The translations under genes were made by a program, and so were the position numbers. Positions 11,410 to 22,812 of a stretch of DNA of 64,000 nt are shown in pieces. The DNA lies in the NCBI RefSeq assembly GCF_000247815.1, contig NC_021671.1, forward strand, positions 27,251,162-27,315,161. The letters are read 5' to 3'. The notes below the pieces were generated by a model. It saw nothing but the letters and a program-made list of their open reading frames with translations, was not told the DNA's origin and made no database searches. The stretch comes from Ficedula albicollis. Taxonomy: Eukaryota > Chordata > Aves > Passeriformes > Muscicapidae. How positions within the stretch are numbered: position 1 is the stretch's first letter; the number at the start of each line of letters is the position of its first letter.

Positions 11410-12366
11410 AGAACATTTTCTGGTTTCCAACTTCCTCCACATGTCTCAAATCAGAGAAGCAAAATCTGAGATACCTAAGATGAATCACCATTTTTGATAG
11501 ACCAGGCCTATGACAGAAAAAAGTAGTGATGTCCTTCCTGTCTTGTTCTGATCCATACGTATGGGGCAAAAAGAGCCCCTCCTTATTCCCAGGTCATGCC
11601 TCATGACAAACAATACCTGCTCAAAACCATAAAAATGGTGAAGATTTATATTTAAAAAGCTGAAAGGGATCACAAGAGCCTTTTCTAACATCATTCTCTG
11701 GGATGTCTTGCCTCTCTTTACAAGTATTCAGGGACTGGCCGAGTGCAAAGCAAAAAAATTATCCCAAGTCATAGAACCTTGACAGAATTATGGACAGAGG
11801 AAAACAATAGCATCTAATGGAAAGAATTAGGTAATCATAAGAGGTAATGCTGACATCTCAACATCACTAAGTGAAATCTGCTCCAGAAGTTGAGCAGGTC
11901 CCCTTTCCTTTTGTGTGAAGTTTGTATGAAAAGTAAAGGTTTTGGACGTTTTTAGTTCAACCAAATCCTAAATTCCCTTTCTTTCCAATGAAGACAAACA
12001 GCAGCCCCAAATCCTCTGGTCTCAGTATTAAGCCCCTGACCGGCTGGTCCTTCCTTGCAGGATCAAAGCAAACAAAGTCCCAAATGTCCTTTCAGTTCCT
12101 CGAGCTGCACAGAGAACCTCCTGCTCCCTTTTCTTCTGGCTGCAATGGCATATGTGAGATATATATGTGTGTGTGTATATGCATAATGTTCCTGGGGTTT
12201 GGGATCAGCAGATGAGATGGACAATGAAGGCTCAGAGGCCTTGCAATGAATTTGTTGCTGAAAGAAGTGAAATTCAGACATTACAGACTGAGAGGCTTAA
12301 AGAATTTTCCCAACAGGTTTTCCAGCAGTTTGTTGAAGTAACATGTTTGTAGCTTTGTTACTGATA
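11410..12366. repeat. 959-bp tandem duplication, copy 2 (957 bp)
   Basis: About 99.5% identical to copy 1. I see five differences: A10600/G11559, A10745/T11704, one extra A near 11,748, G11032/A11992, and loss of three bases (TAA) in ACATAATGTTTG near the 3' end. Coordinates are offset by 959-960. Confidence 0.98.
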
Positions 12367-15354
12367 GTGAAGTCAAAACTGCAGTAACAGAGTGTTTTAG
12401 GAGAACTCTAAGTTTCAAGATGTGGAGGTATTTTAGAACTCAATGCACCTTTACCACTCTGTTAGCCAATTTATGATTTGCTCTAATGGCAGCTTTCAGA
12501 GTACTCATGTGTATCCATCCTGCTGGTGTAAACCCCTCAGCTCACTGAGGATTTAGCAAACAGTGTATGGGGGATTAAAGGAAAAATACCTCTTTTTACG
12601 AAAAAAGACTGTGTGTGGGTGTCTAAAACCAAAAGGACTCTTGAGAAACATTGGGAGCAGACATTAACTGCTTAAATTTTCATACTACTTCAAGTTATTA
12701 GCCAGGTACAAAGGATGGTGTTCAGAGGAAAAGATGGTAGGATAAAAAGGTTGTTGACCTTTTTACCCAAAGAATTACAGAACATTAATACCAAACATAG
12801 CATATTCCACATGACAGGAAAAAATATAGGTGTGGAAGGAAAAGATTGTTGGTAAAATGGTTGGCATGTCCTGCTCAAGTCGAAAGCTTTTGGAAGTGGT
12901 TTAAGTCTATGTCATTTAGATATTAGGCACTGCTGGAAGAAAATAACAGCAATAAAAGTCTTACCATGCTCCTCTTCAGAAACATTGTGGTTTGATTTTT
13001 CCTATAAAACATTAATTTAGGTTTTACACAGTGGGTAATTAAATGTTTACAAATACACTGTCCTTATACCTGGAGTGGCAGCAACAGTGAGATTCCCTTT
13101 CAAACTGTGCTTATGAGTAAGAACAGAATGTATTTGGTTTGGCCTTTCAGAGTGAAATGTAAAAAGTTGTGCCAATTCAGTCTGAACATCCAAGGCTCCA
13201 CAATCAGACAAATCATAGAAAAAAATACCCTGATAAGACTAACATATTTTATACTGGTTTGAAATGTCCAGTATCTTAAGTTGCTCCCAATTTAAAATAT
13301 TTAGAAATTACTCTTTATCACAGTTATCTCCAGAGGGTTAAACTTCTTGTATGATTGCATGGATGTGTCAGGACACGAGACTTTGGAGACCTTCTCTGTA
13401 ACCCTGCACCCCCACCTCAAAAGGACAGCCTGCTTGCACTCACTGTGTGTGAAAGTACTTAGGCCACAGTGAGTAAAAATACAATTACGTTTGAAATCAA
13501 TCAGACCAAATAAGATGCATCTCATTTTGTTTCACAAAAAATGGAGAACCCATCACTCTTCTCCTTTTTGAAAAGGTGAGAGGCAGTTGTTCCATCCTTT
13601 CACTCACCCAGGACATGAATGATGTGCTTGAATTTCCTTCTTGGCAGTGAGAAAGCAAATCTATGTGTGACAGAAGAGCTGCAAACAAGTGTCTCTCTGT
13701 ATCTAATACAGGTCTAGCCTGTCCTGTGTTCTGATGGCTAGAGCAGTATTTTGACCCATGTTCCAAAGACTGTGACAATATATTAAAACAGCTAAAGATA
13801 TATCCAGATTCAAATGCTAAATTTACTGAATGGTGAAGTACAGGAGACAGACTGCAAAATCTTCTCTTTGCCTGATCTTCACCGAGTCAGAAGTCTAATG
13901 CCTTCATTCTGACACTTCATTCTGACAGAGTGTAATTCTTTGGGTTGGTGGTTTTAGGGAGATTTTTTTTTTGTTCTGAGCCTTTTCTCTTTTTATTCTG
14001 ACAATTTGTGTCCAGGAAACATGAAATGGTGTAGGAAGGAATGGAAACCAAGTATATAGAAGTGATTTGTAATGATGCAATTTCCCATATGAACTGTAAA
14101 AGTCTGAAAAGGCCTGGTCATTCTTTGCATCTTGTCTAGTTCTGCATTAGATCCTTCTAAGGACCACAGAAATTACTGTTCCTGGTTGTGGCTGCTGCAG
14201 ATGTGGTCCACTATGACCAGCACCAGCTTCAGTGGTGGTATTAATCAGATTATGAGGCACTGATAACCATTCTTTAGCTTCTCCAGGCAGCTCACACTTC
14301 AAAGGAGCAAAAACTTCTGGCCAGATAACTATAAAAAGAATTCCTGGTTTGCTTATTTTTTGGTCCAATACGGTCTTAGGACCCCTTGATAGCTACTACC
14401 ATGTGTACACGTATTGCTGCAGACTTCCCACTTGTGCACTGTGACCCTACCAGAGAGTTTTGGTAGATGAATCAGGCCCTTGGCATCCATGCCTGAGGGA
14501 GCCAAACCACCCTGCCCTTCCACTGGCTGTATCCACTGGATGCAGCTGAGCACAAGGGCTCCTACATGCACATATCTAAGTACAAGTAGAGCTGAGCTCC
14601 ACCCAGTAAGTCTAGGAGAATACAGTAGACATGAGCAGCACATGAGGAGAGGGTGATGGTTTCTGCACCATCTGAGATGGTGATTTCAATACACTAGCAG
14701 CATAACCATGTTCAGAATTTTTGGAGATATAACAGAACAACCCCCCAAAAGTCCGATGAGATGAACTGTAAATTTTTTAGGAGAAGCTTTATGCTTAAGT
14801 GGAGAAAGCTAGAAGAAGCTTATTTGAATGTTATGTGAGTAATGAGGGCAGGAGTTTTCCTAGCAGTACTAAGTGAGGTGGTATTTCCTACCATAGATTA
14901 ATTATCTACCCATAGAAGGTACAAATCAGAATAGGGACAGCATGGTTCAAGGGGCCAGGTTTTCAGCAGACTACATGCTAATATTTGGGATCCTTGCCTT
15001 TGATGGCAAGGAAACAGCTCATCTCTTGGTACAAAGGCAGAATGTGAGGTTGAGGATGGGAATGACATGCAGGGAGATGTGACATGCTGGGAGATGGTTC
15101 CCGTAGTGCTCTGGAGGCCTCTGGAGGAAACACAGAAAAGGTCATTAGAGATTCACAGCTGGCTACCTGCCCTGGATCCCCCTGGAAGTACAATGTGTGC
15201 AGCTGGGGACACTGTGGGGCCTCCTCAGATCACAGCCCAGAAAACTGCAGCTGGGGCCACGACTCCCCTGTGGGCATTCCAGAAGTTTTAAGAGACTTTG
15301 GGGTGCACAGTGAACCCTGTGATCTCTCCCAGATAAAGCAGAGCCCTACATGGA
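12367..15354. other. Intergenic, no gene recognised
   Basis: Mostly unique sequence. Minus-strand frames at 14147-14368 and 14353-14643 have a protein-like look (HKWEVCSNTCTHGSSYQGVL, PGILFIVIWPEVF) and could be an old retroelement piece, but I cannot place them in a family. Nothing else is supported. Confidence 0.4.
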
Positions 15355-15598
15355 TACAACACTACAGCAGGCTCTTCTCTGTGGTGCCAGGCAATAGGAG
15401 AAGAGGCAACAGGAAGAAACTTATGTACAGCAAGCTCCACCTGCATTTGAGGAGGAACTTTACTCTGCAGGTGACCAAACACTGGAAATATTCAAGAACC
15501 ATCTGGGGACTTTGTTTAAGCAAGGAGGTTGGACCAGATGACACCCACTATCCCTCCAACCTAACATACCCTGTGATTTTGTGACTGATTCTGTGAAG
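15355..15598 (+). mobile_element. CR1 LINE 3' fragment
   Basis: The order CAGGCTCTTCTCTGTGGTGC, GGAAGAAACTTATG, TTTGAGGAGGAACTTTACTC, GTGACCAAACACTGG and AGGAGGTTGGACCAGATGAC matches the end of CR1 ORF2 and the 3' UTR. It finishes in a degenerate octamer-like tail (TGTGATTTTGTGACTGATTC), the usual CR1 terminus. The copy is 5'-truncated, as nearly all CR1 copies are. Confidence 0.85.
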
Positions 15599-16780
15599 TG
15601 CAGGTTGGCATTTCTCAGGTAAGACTGTTCAGACCACTCCCCACACCATCACTCAAGATTGGATTGCATATTCCTCACCTTTCTAAAGATCATCTTGAAA
15701 TCACTCCAGTTCAAGTCTGTAACACTATGGGGGGTCAAACCACAGTGGGTAACCTCTGGGTGGGACTTTTGAGACACATTGCCATATCCAAATAGTCATG
15801 GACAAACATGCTCCGTTATGGATCACCTCACATGCAGGATCAGTGACCTGCAGTGACCCCCACCCCATCCCAGACATGGGAGCTGCAGCTCATGCCATGT
15901 CTGAGGAGAGGCTGGCACAGAGCAGGGGCACAAAACACCCTGCTGATGTTCAGGATACTGCTGTGCTTCCATGAGCTGCTCTTGGCAGATGAGGAGGGAG
16001 CAGTGCACAGCTGCTGTGGGGTCTCTCAGAGGAAGGTACAAGCTGGGTGTTGTGGGGCTGATGAGCTGTTCCAAAGCTTCCCTGGGAAGTGCTGAGCCTG
16101 TCATTCACACAGGAACAGTGTCACACACCTGTGCTCACAGGCAGGGCTGGAGCAGGAATGAGGATTCCATGCATGCCAAGAGCAGCCTGAGGAGGACTGA
16201 CCTGAAATTTTGGTGCAGAGAGCAGCAGTGTTCTCACTAGTTTTAGGAGAGCCCTTAGCTGCTTAAATGAGAGTGACCACACCTTGCAAGATGGCTCAGT
16301 GCAGAGCCAGCAGTGAGGAGACCTATTCTGCACTCACATCAGTTTCAGAGACACAGGTTTATTTCAGCTTGGTGCATAATCCTGGTGCAGTCCCTTGTCT
16401 TACTCACCAGTTGTTCACTGCCAGGCATTCCATGGTAATTTGTACACAGGGTGGCAATCTCCTGAAGATCCTTTGTCACAGGTAAGTCGGGTTATTACTG
16501 TGACATGTTAACTTAGCAGCTTATAAATTCCAGCTGTTTATATTTGCTACATAAACCATTGTGCAATCATATAGAAAATAAATGGTTTTAAGATTAAACA
16601 TGTGAAAATCTTGTGTTGCCTATTATTTCAAGGGTTTTTTTGTTTCCCATATTTGCATGTTTTTACAATGCTCCAGGTAAATACTGCCCCATATATTTTT
16701 TTAAATCAATGTCATATTATCAGGGCATGTGATATAATAAACAGATCTGTTAAAGCACCAGTGATGTCTCTATTGGCAGG
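15599..16780. other. Intergenic, no gene recognised
   Basis: GC-richer patch at about 15,820-16,210 with several overlapping open frames on both strands and no recognisable domain. I read these frames as chance products of base composition. Confidence 0.45.
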
Positions 16781-17050
16781 CTTATAAAAGAGCTCGGTGA
16801 CCTTGGTTAATTAGCCATGTAATAAAGCAGAACTGAAAGAGCCTATTCCCACAAACCCCAGCACAGCACCCCTCCACCCCCCGCCTGCCGGAGGGGCTCT
16901 GAATGGGAAGTCAGCAGACGCTGTGCAAAGTGCAGCCACTTAGCCTCAGAGCCCTTTGGAATGCACGCAAAGATTCACAAAGACATTTCCTGCCAGCCGC
17001 TGGTTTAAGAAACAATCTTTAAAACAAAGAGATAAGTTTTCTGAATACTT
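16780..17050. promoter_or_regulatory. Candidate conserved regulatory block
   Basis: A C-rich stretch (CCCCTCCACCCCCCGCCTGC at 16,868) is followed by a dense motif cluster: GGAATGCACGCAAAGATTCA, then AACAATCTTTAAAACAAAG and AGATAA. AACAAT and AACAAAG are SOX- and TCF-like cores, and AGATAA is GATA-like. Base composition and motif density resemble vertebrate conserved non-coding elements. Conservation itself cannot be seen from one sequence. Confidence 0.3.
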
Positions 17051-18402
17051 ATTTTATTGGCTAGTACACTTAAGTTGTGTTTAGATAAACGTGTATCTTC
17101 TTGAAACCTCACAACACTTGTGTTGGAAAACAAAACTCTTCCATGTCAGACATGTTTTCTATGAATTCTCTGATTTGTTTTGATGTTTATTTCAGATATT
17201 CCTAGTAGAAAAAAAATTTCCAATCCCTCTGATAATGAATAGCTATTGAATTGAATATATTGAATTCTTTTAATTAAATTTCTTTTGTATCCATACAGTG
17301 CAGCCCTCTTACACTATGAATCATATTCAATAAATTATATGGAAAAAAGTGTTACATTAATTTCTGTTACTTACATGATTTCACTAAAAAGAACACCTAA
17401 AAATTTAGACCTGTGCTATAAAAATAAAATTGTTGACCTTTTATCTGAGGCCAGGCAGTAAAATGGGTACAAGTTTTTAGCAGATTCTTTGACTTTATCC
17501 TGTCAGACTCTTAAGAAATAAAATCTTTCATAAGTACAAGCAAGAATCACAGTTTTGAATTTCACCCAGATGTGAGTTCACAACAAGCATAACCACAATC
17601 AATCACACATCCACAGAGTTATGCTTTTCTTCTGCAAGTGCAAGTGCAACAGTTTTTCTGATTGTTGTGGGAGTTAGCTTTTTTGAAGTACACGTATGTG
17701 AAGTTCACGACTGCTATCCTTTCATGGCATGGCCCTGAGTTCTGGCAGAGCACAGAAGCAAAGAAAAGAAACCAAATCCATAATGGAAGGTAAAACTGTT
17801 TTTCAGCTGTCACATCCATACAGGACAGTGATTTTCAATTCTTAAAAAAAAATTACCAAAAACAAAACAATCAAAATCAGCAACAGCCATTTCTTTAAAC
17901 AAACTTTTTTTTTTTCCCCTTCAGAATGCCTTTTACTTTCCTAGTGGACTTGAAATTTATGGTGGTCCTATGCAGTGAAACTAATGAATATCACTCTGGT
18001 TTTAAATCCTGTACAGCTGCTCATCCATTCAGGATTGTTTTAGCTGCAGTCATTTCTTTCAGTACTGCAGATCACAGTCAATTAACATGAACAGAGAGTT
18101 TCACTGGGTCTGCCAAACAGTCTCCATTATTCTGGGGAAGTTTTAGACTATCAAGCACAACAACATCTTCAACAAATCTGAGATTACAGCTGCTTGAAAG
18201 CAGAGTATCCAAGAGTAAACTTTTTTCCTTTATATTCTTTTTTGTTGGATCCCAGAGTGAAGTGGGAGACATATTTTAGGCAAAATATATTTGTTAACTC
18301 ATCCTCTGTGTTTCCTAATGCCATCTAAGAGATGTCTGGAATGTATCTGAAGGCTCAGGAAGCTACATAACTTCATGGCTCAGTAATGTATTCGACAGGC
18401 AA
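17051..18402. other. Intergenic, no gene recognised
   Basis: AT-rich. Contains a T-run at about 17,909-17,918 and AT-rich low complexity near 17,240-17,340. No supported gene. Confidence 0.5.
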
Positions 18403-18429
18403 TGTGTGTGTGTGTGTGTGTGTGTGTGT
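18403..18429. repeat. (TG)n microsatellite
   Basis: About 13 uninterrupted TG dinucleotides. Alternating purine-pyrimidine of this kind can adopt Z-DNA and is usually polymorphic. Confidence 0.97.
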
Positions 18430-19379
18430 TTATTCACATTCATAAAATTGAAATGTTTATCCACGTGCTATAAATACAAATGTTAGTACTCATATGGGAC
18501 TGTGAGCAATGCCCAGGACTTCCAATAAGACTATGCATAAAGAGTTCAGGATCAGACACTGCAGCTGAATTTTCCAGTCAGTGTACACCTTCAAGGTGAC
18601 CACAGGCATACCAAAAAGGCTTGATTGAACAGGGAGAGGGGTAAGTACATGCAGATAAAAGGGGCCATTATAATTCAACATGAAGTTGCAGAAAATAACA
18701 GCAAGCAGACAAAGAGGAAGAGAACAGGGAACTGTGAGTTAGTCACTCTCAGATCTGGATATCATACACACTTCTGCAAGACAAACCAACAGGACTTTTC
18801 CCAGAAACAAAGCTGGGCACAGGTTTACGAGCTGGCAGAACTGGGACTCTCACAATTTAAAGCTGTTATGCTACATAAGGTACAGTTTGTTGTTGGCGTG
18901 GCAATCCCACTCAGTAGATACTGAAAATACAGATGTGTAGTCTCCTCTGGCAGCCTCTGGTCCCACCACATCTCACATGCCAGTGCAATCAGACTAAGGG
19001 CTGAGGACAGCAGTGGTACATCCTCAGACTGTGATCTGGGGCACAGGCACCTGGGCTGGAGGTGTCCCAGATCAGTCCAGTTGCACGAATGGGGAACTCT
19101 CAAGCCATAATTTATGTGCTCATTTCAGAAATCCAGAAGCTGAGTCACTTCCCACAGACAATTGGCACTGGTGCACAATCACATACCAGGAGTGCGCTTT
19201 CCCCGCTGCCGAAAGCGTGTGCTCCAGGAGAGAAAAGTTTGGAAATACCAGCTGCTGCTGCTGCTCTCTGATTTCCAGCTGCTTGAGGCAGCAGTTGCTA
19301 AGGCTGGAGGAGGATGCCCTCCTCTGGCTACCAGCGCTCCCTTTTCATCTAGCCTCGCAGGCTGAAGAGAAATCGCTTT
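18430..19379. other. Intergenic, no gene recognised
   Basis: Mixed-composition unique sequence, GC-richer at about 18,950-19,370 with a (CTG)4-like tract near 19,250. The open frames at 19013-19381 (plus) and 19179-19532 (minus) overlap on opposite strands and have no recognisable domains. Confidence 0.45.
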
Positions 19380-19640
19380 GAACACTGAGGCGGGGAGCTG
19401 GAGGCAATTACTTGTGATTGATAGCACTAAATATGAAACCGCATGTACCTCATCCATGAAGCATGGAATCAGCAGCATATTGTTAGTGGGGGAGATGAAT
19501 GGGGCTTGAGATAACCTTGGCAAATTAGGCATATGTTAGCATTAAGCTTTGTCAGTAAGCAGGCTATAAATTACAGACATATTGTAACTCCATAAACTCA
19601 TCTAATGAATTGAATGACAGTGGTAATTTAAGGCAGAATG
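19380..19640. promoter_or_regulatory. Candidate conserved regulatory block, homeodomain-type motifs
   Basis: Dense AT-core motifs in an otherwise mixed context: GGCAATTACTTG, GTGATTGATAG (PBX/HOX-like), GCATATTGTTAG, AACCTTGGCAAATTAGGCAT, CTAATGAATTGAATGACAG (homeobox core next to a TGACAG MEIS-type site) and GGTAATTTAAGG. There is no repeat similarity and no frame. This is inferred from texture only. Confidence 0.3.
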
Positions 19641-22085
19641 GAACTGTTTAACCCTTTTAAGAATTTAGCTTTATTTCTATATTACACAACAATCCAAACT
19701 GTACGAAAAGGTTGGTATTTCATATATACTGCAAGATACCATAATCGTAACAGGGAAACAATTCTTCCATGTTTCATGTACATTTTAACAAACAGTTGGC
19801 AACCTGCAAATTATTTCACTTGTAAGTTGGTTTAAAAAGAATGGAATAGCTGGGGTGGGTTTCTTGCACATTCCCTTACTTTGTCATTATTTTTCCATAT
19901 GATCAAGCTAAATATATTGAAGCTATAGGACACAGCATGCTGTCATTTCTGGACTACTACTGAACTCCTCAGGAGGTGTTATAAGACACAAGGCTAAAGG
20001 GCAGGTGACTTTAGTCATAAGAGAAATGCAATAATCCCTTCAAAATGCATGGCCTGCAGTGTCTTATTGCTATTCTGAAATGGCAGTTATAAATAAATAT
20101 AAGAGGAGAAAGTCAGTCTCCTGCATTTACTGGCTGCTATTGACAGACTTGTGCCATCAGTGACAGCTAATCCAGGATTCTGAAGCCATTTTCCATTTTA
20201 CTGTGTATTTCAGACAAAGTAACATTTGAAAATCACTGCCACACCAAAGGCACAAAAGGACTTATAATCTAAACCAGAAAATTTAATACAATATGTTATT
20301 AATTCAAATGTATTGATGTAATAAAATATATCTTTACTTTTATTCAGTAGAGCTACTGAAGAAATGAGCACATAAATTATGCCACAGGTTTAGTCCATTT
20401 CTGAGGAAATTTTAGGAAAGCATGTTTCTTCATACACTTTAGGCAATTGATTATGGCACTCACACAAATCACAGGAAAATTCAGACCTTTGTAGAATATT
20501 TGCTTTTATGCCCATTTTTCCCTTTAAGAAAGATACAGTACATAAATCAAACAGAGACAGTCCTGTGGGATGTAAAGGTGGAAGGAACCCTTGGTGGACA
20601 GGATGATAAGCAGAAAGTGAAATCCTCAACATATGTAATTTTATATTATGTAAATAAGCGTTACTTCTGATGCTCACCCAGGGCAATAAAGCCATATAAG
20701 AATTAAAATTAAACACTTAGTGTTAATTCAGTGTCTTAGAACAAGGAAGAAGTGTAGTTACAGGTATTTATTTTGTGTTTGCCGTTCACACATATTTCTA
20801 TTTAGAAAATGATTATGTTTACCTCAACCTCAGGACACACAGGTGTTTTGCTAGCCCTGTTTTGGCTAATGAAGGAATAAAACCTCCATAGGACTTACCT
20901 GGAGTTATGCAAAGAGTCTGCAGAGAAGTCAGGAGGAGACCCAGTCCTCATGAGCCCCCTTCTTTTAACACACTGATGTCAACACCATGCCTGGAAATAT
21001 GTCTGAGATCAAAGAGAACCTTGCAGTTGTCAAGAGCCACAACAGAGTAAATTCAGGAGTGCAAGCAAGATAACCTAGGAAGTTGCTTGCATAACATGGG
21101 AAATTCACAGCCCATGAGTGGAAGAAAAGAAGTTCTTTCACTCTTTTCCATTTTCTGTTGAGCAATGTTATGTTTCACAATTGTTGTATATCAATGAAAC
21201 TGTGTAAATGCTTAAATAATGACAGAGTGAGAGTGCTGTAGAGTTTTTGGTACAAATCTGACCTCTGAATAAAATTGGTTCCTCATTCCAGAAAAGATTA
21301 CTGTGACCTTTACTACTCCATTTTCCTAATGGTTTCTTCACTACAATAACAAAATTGAATGACTATCTCAGCCATCTCTAATATTTGGAATTAAATTTAC
21401 CTAGTGCAAATCAATAAAGTGGAAATCAAAACTAAAAGCCTGGGGTTATTTTAGCAATACTCTGTGTGTAATACAACTTTGCATTTAACCTCTGGACTAA
21501 ATGGTGACTCCATAACTAAGTCAGGCACTGAGCACATGTTTTACATACTTCAGTGAAATCAAACTGTTCAGATCAGCAATGATTAATGAAAAGATCTGCC
21601 AAAAGTGATTTAGAGAAAAGATGCCTACTCAATCCTGTGAGTTTCTTAGGCCATCAAGACAGAAGGTGTACTTGAGGTACATATAAAATGGTCCTTTGCA
21701 TGGAAAATAGGTGATTTTTTTCTGTTTTGGCTGCGTGATGATTACATGGCCTGGCTCTAGGGGGGCACACGCTTGGGGGAAGGAATCCCCATCCCAGCAC
21801 TGCCAACAGAATGTGGGTTAGGACTGCAGCCATTTCCTCCTGTTCTGGCTGTGGGAATCTCACAGCTGTGGACTCAGACCTTCTCCTAGTGCCAGCCAGA
21901 TCCTCAGCAGCACCCACAAGACCATCGGCACCAGGAACACCCTGCTCCCAGGGCTACCACTGAGCTGTTTATCCACAGCCCTTGGTAAAACTGGCGAGCA
22001 TCTCAGCTGGCAAGGTCTGTTGGTGTAGGGAAAATGGAAATAGTTTCCCAAAATAAAGTCAGCAGAGGAGAAATTTCACTGAGGA
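19641..22085. other. Intergenic, no gene recognised
   Basis: AT-rich to 21,650, then a moderately GC-rich 400 bp. No CR1, LTR or exon that I can support. Confidence 0.5.
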
Positions 22086-22812
22086 TGTCTTGGGTTGCAA
22101 TATAGGATGTGGCCAGCAATGTGTATTCTATTACCATCTGTTGAAGCCGGGTGGGACAGTGACCTTATCTCCATGGCACGTACCATCTGCTAATGGGCCA
22201 TCTTTAAAACCAGGTGGGGCAATCATCTTTATCTTCTCCACAACCCACCCTTCCTCCAGGAAGACATCATGTGCTAATGGCCCATTCAGTCCTACTGTAT
22301 GACTGATAAAATTGCATCATCCCACTGGGAGATGCTCCAGCCAGGGGGAGGAGCCAAGCCTTTCCTACCTGGATAAAAACTGAGATTTTGGACAAGGTAC
22401 CTTCTTTCCACTGGATTCCAGAGGAAAGCTGGACCTTTCCACATCGTCCCTGGACCTTCAGAGAAAAGCTGCACCTTCTACAGGAGCACTGCTTCAGCTG
22501 AACCACATCTGCCACTGCAGGGGGACTGCAGCCACCATTCAATGGGACTGCTACCAACACCCTGACTGACTGACAGGGTGTCAGGCTGTATTCTGACTCT
22601 GTCAGTGTTTTGGGATTGTTCTTTGTAATACTGTATTTCATTTGGTTTAATTTTCCTAGTAAAGAACTGTTATTCCTAATTCCCATATCTTTGCCTGAAA
22701 CCCCTTAATTTCAAAATTATAATAATGATTTGGAGGGAGGGGGTTTACATTCTCCATTTAAAAGAGAAGTTTCTGCTTTTATTGGCAGACACCTATCCTT
22801 CAAACCAGGACA
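22086..22812 (+). mobile_element. Solo ERV LTR, 727 bp, with target-site duplication
   Basis: The element starts TGTCTTGGGTTGCAATATAG and ends CTTCAAACCAGGACA, giving a perfect 4-base terminal inverted repeat TGTC...GACA. Both sides are flanked by AGGA (22,082-22,085 and 22,813-22,816), a 4-bp target duplication. It holds a TATA-like GGATAAAAACTG at about 22,371, a family-typical GTAAAGAACTGTTATTCCTA, and a poly(A)-proximal CCCCTTAATTTCAAAATTAT. No internal retroviral sequence lies on either side, so it is a solo LTR left by recombination. From memory it matches a passerine LTR family; subfamily not named. Confidence 0.82.

Noticed and set aside
10526..12281. Pairs of identical short frames (69, 75 and 72 codons)
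   Set aside because: Duplicated because the 959-bp segment is duplicated. No domain, and one pair lies on each strand at random.
14147..14643. Minus-strand frames considered as a retroviral pol or env remnant
   Set aside because: Some protein-like texture, but I could not match any conserved motif in order, so no family call is made.
18403..18429. TG repeat as a regulatory element
   Set aside because: An ordinary dinucleotide microsatellite; nothing nearby suggests a role.
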